Shown here one piece after another: positions 17,720-26,760 of a DNA stretch of 64,000 nucleotides. Location: NCBI RefSeq assembly GCF_006149045.1, contig NZ_VBSN01000016.1:62001-126000 (forward strand), given 5' to 3'. Under the pieces are notes generated by a model. That model made no database searches. It saw nothing but the letters and a program-made list of their open reading frames with translations, and was not told where the DNA came from. Within the stretch, counting starts at the first letter, position 1; every line of letters begins with the position of its first letter. This DNA is from Dyadobacter flavalbus. GTDB taxonomy: Bacteria; Bacteroidota; Bacteroidia; Cytophagales; Spirosomataceae. A program made the translations under genes and the position numbers.

Positions 17720-18448
17720 ATGAATATCCTTATTAATAAACAAGTACTTTTCCGGGATCTCGGGCTGATCGATTATCAGGAAGCGTGGGATTATCAGGAA
17801 AAGGTTTTTGCAGAAACGATTTCGGTCAAAACCGCCAACCGGAACCTGGACAGCGAAAAGCAGCAATTAACGCCCAATTATCTGCTTTTCTGCCAGCATC
17901 CGCATGTATATACGCTGGGCAAGAACGGAAAGCCGGATCATTTGCTGCTGGAAGAAAACGGACTTGCAGCAAAACAGGCAAAATATTACAGGATCAACCG
18001 CGGAGGCGACATTACTTATCACGGGCCCGGCCAGCTTGTGGGTTATCCGATCCTGGATCTGGATAATTTTTTTACGGACATACATCTTTACATGCGCATG
18101 CTGGAAGAAAGTATCATCCTGACTTTGGCTGATTACGGACTGAAAGCCGGCCGTATTGACGGACTGACCGGCGTCTGGCTCGATTTTGAAGCGCAGGAAA
18201 ACCCGAGAAAGATTTGCGCACTGGGCGTAAAAACCAGCCACTGGGTTACAATGCACGGATTTGCACTGAATGTGAATACGGATTTGTCCTACTTCGGAAA
18301 CATCGTTCCGTGCGGCATTCAGGACAAGGCGGTTACGTCCATGGCAGCCGAACTCGGACATGAAATGAACTTTCAGGAAGTTTCAGAAAAATTAAAAAAT
18401 CATTTGGCAGAACTGTTCCGAATGGAACTGCAAGTAATCAATCAATGA
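17720..18448 (+). CDS. lipB: Lipoyl(octanoyl) transferase LipB
   Basis: A 242-residue enzyme that moves octanoate from acyl carrier protein onto lipoyl domains of dehydrogenase complexes and the glycine cleavage H protein. Motifs: FCQHPHVYTLGKNG near residue 55, YRINRGGDITYHGPGQLVGYP near 83-102 (acyl-binding site), KICALGVKTSHWVTMHGFALN near 160 with the catalytic lysine, and FGNIVPCGIQDKAVTSM near 195 with the catalytic cysteine. The start at 17720 gives the expected length. The stop overlaps the next start by four bases (ATGA), so the two are translationally coupled. Confidence 0.97.
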   Translation: MNILINKQVLFRDLGLIDYQEAWDYQEKVFAETISVKTANRNLDSEKQQLTPNYLLFCQHPHVYTLGKNGKPDHLLLEENGLAAKQAKYYRINRGGDITYHGPGQLVGYPILDLDNFFTDIHLYMRMLEESIILTLADYGLKAGRIDGLTGVWLDFEAQENPRKICALGVKTSHWVTMHGFALNVNTDLSYFGNIVPCGIQDKAVTSMAAELGHEMNFQEVSEKLKNHLAELFRMELQVINQ

Positions 18449-18858
18449 AGAAAGACATCATATTTCATCCGGTACAAGGCGTTCAGGTTGCAGTTGTAAG
18501 AACCATAAATGAACTGGATACTGCAGAATGGAACGTTATTGTCATCAACCGGAATGACAAGCCTATAACCAATTGCTTTGTGACCTCAAAAGGATACAGC
18601 AACAGCGAATCAGGAACGAATTCAGATCAGCGTACATCCACCTTAAGGCACTTTTTTCCGGAAATCCAGCCCGGCGCGCATGTGGTTGTAGAACCGATCA
18701 TGCCGGACGTTTTTCATCTCAATAATGAGTTTTGGATCAGTTATTTCCTTGAAAAACAGATCTACGATAAAAAGTTTATCTTCGTGCCGGACAGCATTAT
18801 CGAAGATAACCTGATTGTAATCGATCCGCCTGGCGTTGAAGGCATTCTGCATGAATAA
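18445..18858 (+). CDS. Conserved hypothetical protein downstream of lipB
   Basis: A 137-residue soluble protein with no signal peptide, overlapping lipB by four bases. I do not recognise a named family. Alternating hydrophobic segments (VQVAVVRTI, EWNVIVINRN, AHVVVEPIMPDVF, KFIFVPDSI, LIVIDPPGV) suggest a beta-sandwich-like fold. The middle (STLRHFFPEIQPGAHVVVEP) resembles the PG-turn strands of small beta-domains, but the typical ApaG glycine pattern is absent. The tight coupling implies a real gene. Confidence 0.75.
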   Translation: MKKDIIFHPVQGVQVAVVRTINELDTAEWNVIVINRNDKPITNCFVTSKGYSNSESGTNSDQRTSTLRHFFPEIQPGAHVVVEPIMPDVFHLNNEFWISYFLEKQIYDKKFIFVPDSIIEDNLIVIDPPGVEGILHE

Positions 18859-18911
18859 GCATCATCCGGCATATATTTTGAAAAAAAAGATAGCAAGATA
18901 ACACACATACT

Positions 18912-19646
18912 ATGACTGAAGAATTCAAGAAAAAAGCAAAAAGCCTTCTGCTGCTCGATATTGAAACCGTAGCCGCCTATGCATCGTACGACGAGTTGCC
19001 GGAACGTATGCAGAAGCTCTGGGACAAAAAGGCGGTCAGTCTGAAAAAAGGCGATGATACCTTGTCCAATGCAGAATATTTCTATAACCGCAGCGCAATC
19101 TATTCTGAATTCGGCAAAATTATCTGCATTGCTTTCGGTGCTTTTTACTGGAATGAAAAAAATGAAGTTGCCTTCAAGGTCAGCAGTTTTTCCGGTGACA
19201 ACGAAGCAGAGGTTCTTTTGCAGTTCAAGGCACTGATTGAAAAGTACCCTGCCGACCAGCTGATCCTTTGCGCACACAATGGCAAGGAATTTGATTTCCC
19301 GTTCATTTGCCGCCGCATGCTGATCCACGGCATAGAAATTCCGAAAGCATTGCAGATTTCGGGCAAAAAACCATGGGAAATTCTGCATCAGGATACGATG
19401 GATATGTGGAAATTCGGCGATTACAAAAGTTATACGTCGCTGGATCTGCTGGCAGCCGTTTTCGACATTCCGGGGAGTAAAAATGAAATGAGCGGCGATC
19501 AGGTCACAAAGGTATATTATGAGGAAAACGACCTTTTGAAAATTAGCCGCTATTGCAGGGAAGATGTGGTTGTAATGGCACAGCTTTATTTGAGATTACA
19601 AAACTTTGAAACCGTACATCCGGATAACATCATCCGGGTGGAATAA
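18912..19646 (+). CDS. Predicted 3'-5' exonuclease (DnaQ-like, PolB-type)
   Basis: A 244-residue member of the DEDD exonuclease superfamily, closest by pattern to the stand-alone PolB-like 3'-5' exonuclease group. ExoI has LLLLDIETVAAY (D and E near residue 17-19), ExoII has ILCAHNGKEFDFPFICRR near 118-135 (the N-x3-FD pattern), and ExoIII has ISRYCREDVVVMAQL near 215, with a Y-x3-D arrangement. It probably acts on DNA ends; the biological substrate is unknown. It lies 53 bases after the preceding gene and 71 before the preferred start of RNase R. Confidence 0.86.
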   Translation: MTEEFKKKAKSLLLLDIETVAAYASYDELPERMQKLWDKKAVSLKKGDDTLSNAEYFYNRSAIYSEFGKIICIAFGAFYWNEKNEVAFKVSSFSGDNEAEVLLQFKALIEKYPADQLILCAHNGKEFDFPFICRRMLIHGIEIPKALQISGKKPWEILHQDTMDMWKFGDYKSYTSLDLLAAVFDIPGSKNEMSGDQVTKVYYEENDLLKISRYCREDVVVMAQLYLRLQNFETVHPDNIIRVE

Positions 19647-19717
19647 TACCCGAAGTCTGACATTTGTCAGCAAGCGGCTTTTGCAGCGTTGCAAGGCCAT
19701 TATATATAAAAGAATAC

Positions 19718-22105
19718 ATGAAAGATAAAAGAATAAAAGACAAGGGCAATCATGAGAAAAAGGAGGTAAAATCACCTCATCATATTGTTTCCTATATAGA
19801 TAACCTGAAAGCGGACATTGCGGCTTTCTTTGACCTGAACAGCGAACATTCGTTCAGACCGTTTGATGTGCACGATCATTTTGGCGTGCAGGATAAAAAA
19901 GTGCGTCAGCTGTTTAATGAAATCATTCACGAACTGGAAGAATCCGGACGGCTTGTGCATCAGAACGGTGGCTACTCGGCTGTCTTTAATAAAGAAGTAA
20001 ACAAAGGGCTTACCGGACGTGTGGACCGTGTAAACAAATCGTTTGCGTTCGTCATTATTGAAGGCAGGGAAGATGATATTTATGTGGAAGCCGAGCTTCT
20101 GAACGGTGCATGGGACGGAGATATTGTTACAATCCAGCCTTTGACCAAAAGCAGTCGCAGTTCGAGATCGGGCCGCAATGATTCGGGGAAAAACCGTGTG
20201 GAAGGAAGGGTTACCGAAATCGTAACACGCTCTGCTGCTGAAATTGTAGGCATTATTGAAATTAATCCGCGGTTTGCCGTTGTGCAGCCGGATAACAAAA
20301 AGCTTTTTGATCCGATCTTTATTGAACCGGAAGAAGTCAAAACGGCGCAGAACGGTGACAAGGTTATTGTTAAAGTTACCCAATGGCCCACGCGAAGAAG
20401 CCAGGCAGAAGGGGAAATTGTAGAAGTGCTGGGAAAAGCCGGAGATAATGACGTGGAAATGCACGCCATTTTGGCTGAATTCGGACTTCCATACCAGTTT
20501 CCGGAAAATGTGGAAGCAGAAGCGCAGAAAATTCCGGATGTCATTACTGAAAAGGAAATACAAAACAGAAGGGATATCCGCAATGTGCTTACTTTCACGA
20601 TAGATCCGGTTGATGCCAAGGATTTTGACGATGCGCTTTCGGTAAGGTATCTGGATGAAGGAAATGTGGAAGTCGGCGTGCATATTGCTGATGTTTCGCA
20701 TTATGTTCTGCCCGGAACCGAGCTGGAAAAAGAGGCATACCGCCGCGCTACATCGGTTTATTTGGTAGACAGAACGGTTCCGATGCTGCCGGAAAAGCTT
20801 TCGAACAATCTTTGCTCGCTCCGTCCGCACGAAGACAAACTTGCGTTTTCGGCTATTTTTGAAATCAGTCCCAAAGGGAAACTGCTGAAAGAATGGTTTG
20901 GCCGTACGATCATTCATTCCGACCGCCGTTACTCGTATGAAGAAGCGCAGGCTGTGCTGGATTCCGGAGAAGGCGACTTTCCAAGTGAACTGAACACGCT
21001 GAACACGCTTGCCAAGATTTTCAGAAAAGAGCGTTTTAAAAACGGCGCGATCAATTTTGAAACCAAGGAAGTCCGTTTCAAGCTGGACGAAAAAGGCAAG
21101 CCGCTGGGCATTTACACGAAAGAGCGTCATGATTCCAACAAGCTCATTGAGGAATTTATGCTTCTTGCCAACAAGCGGGTCGCTGAATTTGTTTATTCTT
21201 TGTCAAAAGGGGAAGATAAAAATACGATGGTTTACCGTATCCACGAAGCGCCGGACACGGACCGTTTGAAAACATTTGCCACATTTGTCGCCAAGCTCGG
21301 GCATAAGCTGGAAGTGGAAGAGGAAAGTAAAATTGCCAGTTCCATGAACAAGATGCTGTCCAGGATTGAAGGGAAGCCAGAGCAGAACCTGATTGAATCG
21401 CTGGCGGTCAGAACGATGGCAAAAGCGCGTTACAGCGTTGAAGACCTCGGCCATTTCGGACTTGCATTTGAGCGGTATTCTCACTTTACGTCTCCGATCC
21501 GCCGTTATCCGGACGTCATGGCGCACAGGCTTTTACAGCATTACCTTAACGGTGGCTCTACCGTTGACCGCGATGCTTACGAAGATGCTTCCAAGCATTC
21601 TTCCGAACGTGAAAGGCTTGCAGCAGAAGCGGAAAGGGCTTCCATCAAGTACAAGCAAGTGGAATACATGAGCATGATGGATAAGGATCAGGAGTTTGAC
21701 GGAATCATAACAGGCGTTACCGAATTCGGGATTTTTGTTGAAATTACCGAGACGGCTTCCGAAGGTCTGATCCGTATGACGGATCTTGGCGATGATTTTT
21801 ATGAACTCGACAAGGAAAATTACCGGATCATCGGTCAGCGTACCAAAAAGATTTACACTTTTGGCGATGCTGTAAAGGTGAAAGTAAAGGAAACAAACCT
21901 TGCACGCAGAAGCATGGACTTGTACCTTGCCGGAACGACTCCTGCTCCAAGCCGTAACAGCGGCAGTTCAAGGAACAGTGACGGTTTAAGAAGCAGCAAC
22001 CGAAAACCAAGAGAAGCAAGTCCTGCCCGTAAAAGCCGCAGAACCTCTTCTTCGAAATCATCATCTGCTTCTTCGCCGAAACCGAAATCGCGCAGAAGAG
22101 GATAA
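19718..22105 (+). CDS. rnr: Ribonuclease R (RNB family 3'-5' exoribonuclease)
   Basis: 795 residues from ATG 19718. A TTG 54 bases upstream is also in frame but less likely. The protein has N-terminal winged-helix and cold-shock domains (GLTGRVDRVNKSFAFVII near residue 105), the RNB catalytic core with four-aspartate signature DPVDAKDFDDALSV near 300 and VHIADVSHYV, RRYPDVMAHRLLQHYL near 600, and an S1 domain (FDGIITGVTEFGIFVEI near 665). A basic serine-rich tail of about 55 residues follows (Arg/Ser/Lys low complexity), as in many RNase R proteins. RNase R degrades structured RNA, including rRNA fragments and tmRNA-tagged messages. Confidence 0.96.
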   Translation: MKDKRIKDKGNHEKKEVKSPHHIVSYIDNLKADIAAFFDLNSEHSFRPFDVHDHFGVQDKKVRQLFNEIIHELEESGRLVHQNGGYSAVFNKEVNKGLTGRVDRVNKSFAFVIIEGREDDIYVEAELLNGAWDGDIVTIQPLTKSSRSSRSGRNDSGKNRVEGRVTEIVTRSAAEIVGIIEINPRFAVVQPDNKKLFDPIFIEPEEVKTAQNGDKVIVKVTQWPTRRSQAEGEIVEVLGKAGDNDVEMHAILAEFGLPYQFPENVEAEAQKIPDVITEKEIQNRRDIRNVLTFTIDPVDAKDFDDALSVRYLDEGNVEVGVHIADVSHYVLPGTELEKEAYRRATSVYLVDRTVPMLPEKLSNNLCSLRPHEDKLAFSAIFEISPKGKLLKEWFGRTIIHSDRRYSYEEAQAVLDSGEGDFPSELNTLNTLAKIFRKERFKNGAINFETKEVRFKLDEKGKPLGIYTKERHDSNKLIEEFMLLANKRVAEFVYSLSKGEDKNTMVYRIHEAPDTDRLKTFATFVAKLGHKLEVEEESKIASSMNKMLSRIEGKPEQNLIESLAVRTMAKARYSVEDLGHFGLAFERYSHFTSPIRRYPDVMAHRLLQHYLNGGSTVDRDAYEDASKHSSERERLAAEAERASIKYKQVEYMSMMDKDQEFDGIITGVTEFGIFVEITETASEGLIRMTDLGDDFYELDKENYRIIGQRTKKIYTFGDAVKVKVKETNLARRSMDLYLAGTTPAPSRNSGSSRNSDGLRSSNRKPREASPARKSRRTSSSKSSSASSPKPKSRRRG

Positions 22106-22180
22106 AATCCTGCATATAAATTGTTACCAATTCTGTTGTTGCGAGTCTAATATGGACTTACCTTCTTTTTCTTAGCAGCA

Positions 22181-22552
22181 ATGGAATTGGTTTACAAGGA
22201 AGAATCTTACCAGATCATCGGCAAGTGCATGGATGTGTACAATGAGCTTGGCCACGGGTTTCTGGAAGCCGTGTACAAGGATGCGCTGGAAATCCTGTTC
22301 AGCCAGCACAATATTTTTTTCGAACGGGAAAAAGAATATCCTGTCTACTTTCGCGGAATACTGCTCCGGCACAAATTCAAAGCAGATTTTGTCGTTTATG
22401 ACAAAATTATCCTGGTTGTAAAATGTGTTACTACGCTTACAGACGAGCACATTGCCCAAACCATCAATTACCTGAAAGTATCCCAAAACAAACTGGGTCT
22501 GCTTGTTAATTTTGGCAGAGGGAAGTTAGAATACAAGCGTTTGGTACTTTAA
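22181..22552 (+). CDS. GxxExxY family protein
   Basis: A 123-residue protein of the GxxExxY family (PD-(D/E)XK nuclease-like, function unknown). The naming motif is in LGHGFLEAVYKDALEI near residue 23-38, followed by FEREKEYPVYFRGI and HKFKADFVVYDKIILVVK. Most members have an E-x-K in the strand after the aspartate, whereas here it reads LVVKCV, so the glutamate of the catalytic-like triad appears to be lost. A palindromic repeat lies directly downstream at 22560-22619, a combination often seen near this family. Confidence 0.85.
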   Translation: MELVYKEESYQIIGKCMDVYNELGHGFLEAVYKDALEILFSQHNIFFEREKEYPVYFRGILLRHKFKADFVVYDKIILVVKCVTTLTDEHIAQTINYLKVSQNKLGLLVNFGRGKLEYKRLVL

Positions 22553-22559
22553 TTTTCAA

Positions 22560-22619
22560 AGCCACGAACCCACGGATTTCCACGAAATGAAATTAGTGCT
22601 GATCGGTGTATTCGTGGCT
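22560..22619. repeat. Inverted repeat with CCACGAA words downstream of the GxxExxY gene
   Basis: The arms AGCCACGAA (22560-22568) and TTCGTGGCT (22611-22619) are perfect inverted repeats, with inner words CCACGGATTTCCACGAAAT. This resembles the CCACGAATT-type interspersed repeats that accompany GxxExxY genes in many bacteria (recollection). Confidence 0.6.
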
Positions 22620-22641
22620 GAAAAACTTATAAATCAAACTT

Positions 22642-23535
22642 ATGCTCCGAAGCCTCAAATTACTCAGTTTAGTTCTCCTGACCTCCATCCAATTACAAGC
22701 ACAAAGCAACGCCGACAAAGAAGAATGGAAGTCCTTGTTTAACGGAAAAGACCTTACAGGATGGGATATCAAGATTGCAGGCCACAAGGTAAATGACAAT
22801 TACAAGAATACTTTTATAGTTGAAGACAACATGATTCGCGTGAACTACAAGGAATATGAAAAGTTCACAACAGAATATGGACATATGTACTATAATAAGC
22901 CGTATTCACATTACAAAATTAGATTGCAGTACCGGTTTACAGGAAATCAGGTTCCCGGCGGCGCTTCGTGGAATGTAAGAAACAGCGGCATCATGCTGCA
23001 TTCACAATCTGCGGCAAGCCTGGGACTGGATCAGGATTTCCCCATTTCACTGGAAATGCAGTATCTCGGCGGTTTGAATGCCGGAGAAAGAAATACCGGA
23101 AACCTCTGCACGCCCGGCACAATTGTAGAAATTAACGGAAAAGTAGACGAAGCACACTGTATTAATTCCACCTCAAAAACGTATAACGGCGATCAGTGGG
23201 TTACAGCAGAAGCGATTGTACTCGGCGATTCCATTGTACATCATTTGATTGAAGGCGATACGGTTCTGACATTTACGAAGCCCAAAATCGGCGGCGGATA
23301 CGTGGGCAAAACACATACCTTCAAAGATGGCAAAGTGAGCCATGAAGACGAGTGGATCAAAAAAGACGGAACGCCGCTTGGAAGCGGATACATTGCACTT
23401 CAGGCCGAAAGCCATCCGATTGATTTCAGGAATATAGAAGTGCTGGAACTGAAAGGATGCATGAATAAAAAAGCATCCAATTATAAATCCTATTACGTAG
23501 TTGCCGATAACAGTCGGTGCACTTTTGGTAAATAA
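22642..23535 (+). CDS. DUF1080 (3-keto-disaccharide hydrolase-like) secreted protein
   Basis: A 297-residue protein with a signal peptide (LLSLVLLTSIQLQAQ, cleavage after about residue 21). The DUF1080 lectin-like beta-jelly roll follows: WKSLFNGKDLTGWDIK near 30, YSHYKIRLQYRFTG near 87, NSGIMLHSQ near 113 and a late GYIALQAESHPIDFRNIEV. Family members bind or hydrolyse sugars; some act on 3-keto-glycosides. C-terminal residues 270-297 (GCMNKKASNYKSYYVVAD, then CTFGK) form an extra cysteine-containing tail. It is distant from the sugar locus and appears monocistronic. Confidence 0.87.
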   Translation: MLRSLKLLSLVLLTSIQLQAQSNADKEEWKSLFNGKDLTGWDIKIAGHKVNDNYKNTFIVEDNMIRVNYKEYEKFTTEYGHMYYNKPYSHYKIRLQYRFTGNQVPGGASWNVRNSGIMLHSQSAASLGLDQDFPISLEMQYLGGLNAGERNTGNLCTPGTIVEINGKVDEAHCINSTSKTYNGDQWVTAEAIVLGDSIVHHLIEGDTVLTFTKPKIGGGYVGKTHTFKDGKVSHEDEWIKKDGTPLGSGYIALQAESHPIDFRNIEVLELKGCMNKKASNYKSYYVVADNSRCTFGK

Positions 23536-23658
23536 CCATACTCAGACAAACCGAAAAATTACAGCGCCAGCAGGTTATTACATGAATGATACAAACCGGA
23601 ATATTCAAAGTCTGAAAACGTATTGAATAAAATCAGACGATTTCAGTTGCTGTTTATA

Positions 23659-23666
23659 TATTTTTG
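23659..23666 (+). promoter_or_regulatory. Possible -7 box (TATTTTTG) before gldG
   Basis: TATTTTTG matches the Bacteroidota TAnnTTTG box. No TTG at the right distance upstream was found. If used, transcription would start inside or just before the hairpin at 23668-23712. Confidence 0.35.
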
Positions 23667-23667
23667 C

Positions 23668-23712
23668 AAAAAAATGGACGTTAACCCTGATAACAGATGC
23701 GTCCATTTTTTA
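23668..23712. terminator. Hairpin with T-run between the DUF1080 gene and gldG
   Basis: AAAAATGGACG (23670-23680) pairs with CGTCCATTTTT (23700-23710) around a 19-base loop, with A/T runs on both sides. It lies 133 bases after the DUF1080 stop and 30 before gldG. It may terminate upstream transcription or, if the box at 23659 is used, act as a leader attenuator. Confidence 0.6.
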
Positions 23713-23742
23713 TTTTGATATAACCCGTTTAAAGCCTGCAAG

Positions 23743-25401
23743 GTGTTCATGAAAAAAAATCTGTTCCGGTTTGTTCTGTTAGTTGGCTTGCTGGCCGGAA
23801 TCAACTGGCTGGCGTCCACATTTTTTTTCCGGCTGGACCTTACAGAAGACAAGCGATACAGTATTTCGGATGCTTCAAAACAGCTGTTGAATGAGCTGGA
23901 TAAAGACATTACAATCAATGTTTACCTGACAGGCGAATTTCCGGCGGGATTTGAAAGGCTGGAAAGTGCAACGCGTGAAACACTGGAAGAATTTAAAACC
24001 TATTCCAACGGCCACCTTTTTATCAACTATTCTGATCCGACCGAGGCCACAAGCGAGGAACAGCGACAGAAACAATATCTCAATCTTGTAGACCGCGGCC
24101 TGACACCGACCAACGTATTTGCCAATGAAAATGGAAAACGCACGGAAAAAATCATTTTTCCCGGAGCCATTGTTCAGGCCGATACACTTTCTGTTCCCGT
24201 TCAGCTTCTTAAAGGAAACAAGGCCAGCACGCCTGAAGAACAGCTTAACCAATCGTATGAAGGCGTGGAGTTTCAAATGGCTTCGGCCATTCGGCTGCTT
24301 GCCAGTCCGCAGCGGAAGAAAGTTGGTTTTATCGTAAGCCATACCAAAATTTCACCGGCACGGCTAAGCGATTTACTGGCTTCTGTTCAGCAGCATTACG
24401 ACGTTTTTCTGGACATGAACAATCCGGAATCTTACGACGGCCTCGATGCATTGCTGGTGATGAAGCCCGACAGTGCTTTTTCGGAAGATGAAAAATTCAA
24501 ACTGGATCAATACGTTACCGGAGGCGGAAAGGCTATTTTCTTTGTTGACGGCGCCCGCGTTGACAGTGTCAGCCTGGAAGGAAATTATGCGCAGCCGCTT
24601 GACCTTAACCTGAACGATCTGTTTTTTCGCTGGGGCGCAAGAGTAAACACCAACCTTGTAAAAGACCTGAACTGTGCCGAAATCCTTTTGAATATCGGGA
24701 ATGTAGGCGACAAACCTGAAATCAGACCAATGCCGTGGCGGTTTTTTCCTTTGCTCAACAACTTTGGCCGGCATTCCGTTACCCGGAATATCAATGCAGT
24801 ATATACCCGTTTTCTGAGTACGATCGATACAGTCGGCGGTAATGCAAACATAAAAAAGACACCGCTTTTATTGACTTCCGCTTATACGCAGACCGTCAAT
24901 GCACCCGCTTTGGTGGGTTATAATGAAGCACGCAGGCAGCCCGAGCCTTCACAGTACAAGGGCGGGGTAAAAATAGCAGGGATTTTGCTGGAAGGTACTT
25001 TTACGTCCTTGTTTCAAAACCGGATTCTCACGGATGACCCGCGCTTCAAAAAATTCAGATCGCAGGGAAGTGCCGGAAAGGTCATCATATGCTCGGACGG
25101 CGACCTTATCGTGAACGATTTTGATTATAAAAGAAATGCGCCGCTTCCGCTTGGCTATGACCGGGTTACAAAACAAACGTATGGGAACAAGGACTTTGTA
25201 ATGAATGCACTTGATTTTATGACGGATGCAAACGGTTTGATTACGGCAAGGAGTAAAGAAATACAGATCCGGGCTTTGGATAAAATCCGGATTCAGGAAA
25301 ACCGAAAATTCTGGCAAAGCATCAACTTACTGGTTCCGCTGCTGTTAATCGGGGTTTTTGGTGGTTTGAGATACTTTTTCCGTATTCGAAAATTTGGTTG
25401 A
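23743..25401 (+). CDS. gldG: Gliding-motility ABC-type auxiliary protein GldG
   Basis: A 552-residue protein anchored by an N-terminal membrane helix (FRFVLLVGLLAGINWLAS) and a C-terminal one (LLVPLLLIGVFGGL). The signature FFRLDLTEDKRYSIS follows the first helix, then LLNELDKDITINVYLTG and GVEFQMASAIRLLAS, as in GldG. GldG works with the permease GldF and the ATPase GldA. Neither gldF nor gldA is beside it here, unlike the usual gldF-gldG pair. The start could be 23743 or the ATG six bases later. The function in gliding is inferred from Flavobacterium; homologues occur in non-gliding relatives too. Confidence 0.9.
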   Translation: MFMKKNLFRFVLLVGLLAGINWLASTFFFRLDLTEDKRYSISDASKQLLNELDKDITINVYLTGEFPAGFERLESATRETLEEFKTYSNGHLFINYSDPTEATSEEQRQKQYLNLVDRGLTPTNVFANENGKRTEKIIFPGAIVQADTLSVPVQLLKGNKASTPEEQLNQSYEGVEFQMASAIRLLASPQRKKVGFIVSHTKISPARLSDLLASVQQHYDVFLDMNNPESYDGLDALLVMKPDSAFSEDEKFKLDQYVTGGGKAIFFVDGARVDSVSLEGNYAQPLDLNLNDLFFRWGARVNTNLVKDLNCAEILLNIGNVGDKPEIRPMPWRFFPLLNNFGRHSVTRNINAVYTRFLSTIDTVGGNANIKKTPLLLTSAYTQTVNAPALVGYNEARRQPEPSQYKGGVKIAGILLEGTFTSLFQNRILTDDPRFKKFRSQGSAGKVIICSDGDLIVNDFDYKRNAPLPLGYDRVTKQTYGNKDFVMNALDFMTDANGLITARSKEIQIRALDKIRIQENRKFWQSINLLVPLLLIGVFGGLRYFFRIRKFG

Positions 25402-25427
25402 AAGAGTACTTCGTCGTTAATTTTTTA

Positions 25428-25435
25428 TACTTTTG
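25428..25435 (+). promoter_or_regulatory. Probable -7 box (TACTTTTG) of dnaN
   Basis: TACTTTTG fits TAnnTTTG and lies 69 bases before the dnaN start. The -33 side is weak: the nearest TTG (25398) is about 27 bases away. Confidence 0.45.
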
Positions 25436-25504
25436 TTTCCTCTAGAACGGTCTTCCGAAATCTGAAATTTATAAATTAATCAATTAACACTTACGTCACA
25501 TATT

Positions 25505-26629
25505 ATGAAGTTTGTCGTTTCGTCATCAATTTTCCTTAAACAGCTCTCAGCGATAAATGGTGTCGTTTCAACGAACCCAATAGTACCCATTCTTGAGAAT
25601 TTCCTGCTTTCTCTGGATGGAAATACCCTGACTGTCACTGCTTCCGACCTTCAGACTGTAATGATTACAGAAGTGGAAGTGGAATCAGCTGAAAAAGGCG
25701 CTATCGCCATTCCTGCCAAATTATTGCTGGATACGCTTCGCGGATTGCCCGAGCAGCCAATTACATTGCAGGTCAATAATGAAACGTTCGGTACTGAAAT
25801 TATTTCCGATAACGGCCGGTATAAACTTTCCGGAGAAAACCCGATTGACTTTCCGAAAACACCCGTTGTGAACCGCGGACAATCGGTTAATTTTTCTTCA
25901 TCGGCATTGGGCGCTGCCATTGCAAATACCCTTTTTGCAACCAGTACGGATGATCTTCGTCCTGCCATGACCGGGGTTTTTGTTCAGATGGGCGGCGAAA
26001 ATGCAACATTTGTGGCAACAGACGGCCATCGTCTGGTTCGTTACAGAAGAACTGATATCAAATCCGATAACGATACTTCCATGATTATCCAGCGTAAAGC
26101 GCTGAATCTTCTAAAATCATGTCTTCCGTCCGAAGATATGCCCGTCAAAGCTGAATTTACTTCGTCCAATGCATTTTTCAGCTTTGGAAATATCCGCATG
26201 ATCTGCCGGCTGATCGATGAACGGTTCCCGGATTATGAAAATGCCATTCCGACCAACAATCAGAATACGCTGACGATCAACAGAATGGAAATTCTGAGTT
26301 CGTTAAGACGTATTTCCATATATTCCAACCGGACTACACATCAGGTTCGTCTGAAACTTTCGCTTAACGATCTTATTATTTCAGCAGAAGATCTTGATTA
26401 TTCCAATGAAGCCAATGAACGCCTGATGTGCGAATACAACGGCGATGACATGGAAATCGGTTTTAACGCAAAATTCCTGATTGAAGTACTCGGGAATCTT
26501 TCCAGCAAAACCATTACTTTCGAACTTTCTGCACCAAACCGCGCCGGGTTGATCATTCCGGTTGATCAGGAAGAAAATGAAGATATCCTGATGCTCGTTA
26601 TGCCGGTTATGCTCAACACTTATGTTTAG
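25505..26629 (+). CDS. dnaN: DNA polymerase III sliding clamp (beta subunit)
   Basis: A 374-residue clamp that encircles DNA and tethers polymerase III and repair proteins. It starts with the typical MKFVVSSSIFLKQLSAING, has the three repeated clamp domains (for example GVFVQMGGENATFVATDGHRLVRY near 157, and RFPDYENAIPTNNQNTLTI near 237) and ends in the conserved LMLVMPVML that lines the partner-binding pocket. The usual dnaA-dnaN order is not present; a terminator follows directly, so the gene is a single unit. Confidence 0.97.
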   Translation: MKFVVSSSIFLKQLSAINGVVSTNPIVPILENFLLSLDGNTLTVTASDLQTVMITEVEVESAEKGAIAIPAKLLLDTLRGLPEQPITLQVNNETFGTEIISDNGRYKLSGENPIDFPKTPVVNRGQSVNFSSSALGAAIANTLFATSTDDLRPAMTGVFVQMGGENATFVATDGHRLVRYRRTDIKSDNDTSMIIQRKALNLLKSCLPSEDMPVKAEFTSSNAFFSFGNIRMICRLIDERFPDYENAIPTNNQNTLTINRMEILSSLRRISIYSNRTTHQVRLKLSLNDLIISAEDLDYSNEANERLMCEYNGDDMEIGFNAKFLIEVLGNLSSKTITFELSAPNRAGLIIPVDQEENEDILMLVMPVMLNTYV

Positions 26630-26656
26630 AAATAAAGAAATTTTAATTTCATATTC

Positions 26657-26690
26657 AAAAGTCCGCTTATTCTCCAAGCGGACTTTTTTA
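26657..26690 (+). terminator. Rho-independent terminator of dnaN
   Basis: AAGTCCGCTT (26659-26668) and AAGCGGACTT (26676-26685) form a perfect 10-base-pair stem with a 7-base loop and a T-run to 26689. Confidence 0.9.
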
Positions 26691-26736
26691 TTTAATATCT
26701 TTATTTTAAATTAGTTATATAAAATTATAAGCTTTA

Positions 26737-26752
26737 TACGAAAAAAATCGTA
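26737..26752. promoter_or_regulatory. BlaI-type operator O1 (TACGA-N6-TCGTA)
   Basis: Perfect dyad TACGAAAAAAATCGTA. It is the first of three identical-format sites before the BlaI-like gene. It lies upstream of the presumed -33 box. Confidence 0.75.
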
Positions 26753-26760
26753 CTTAGCGC

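Noticed and set aside
18445..18858. ApaG homologue
   Set aside because: A beta-rich small protein with a PG turn, but the glycine-rich ApaG motifs are missing.
19772..21130. Antisense open frame of 452 codons opposite rnr
   Set aside because: It lies wholly within the well-supported RNase R gene, has no family pattern and is rich in Phe, His and Arg, as expected for the complement of that codon usage.
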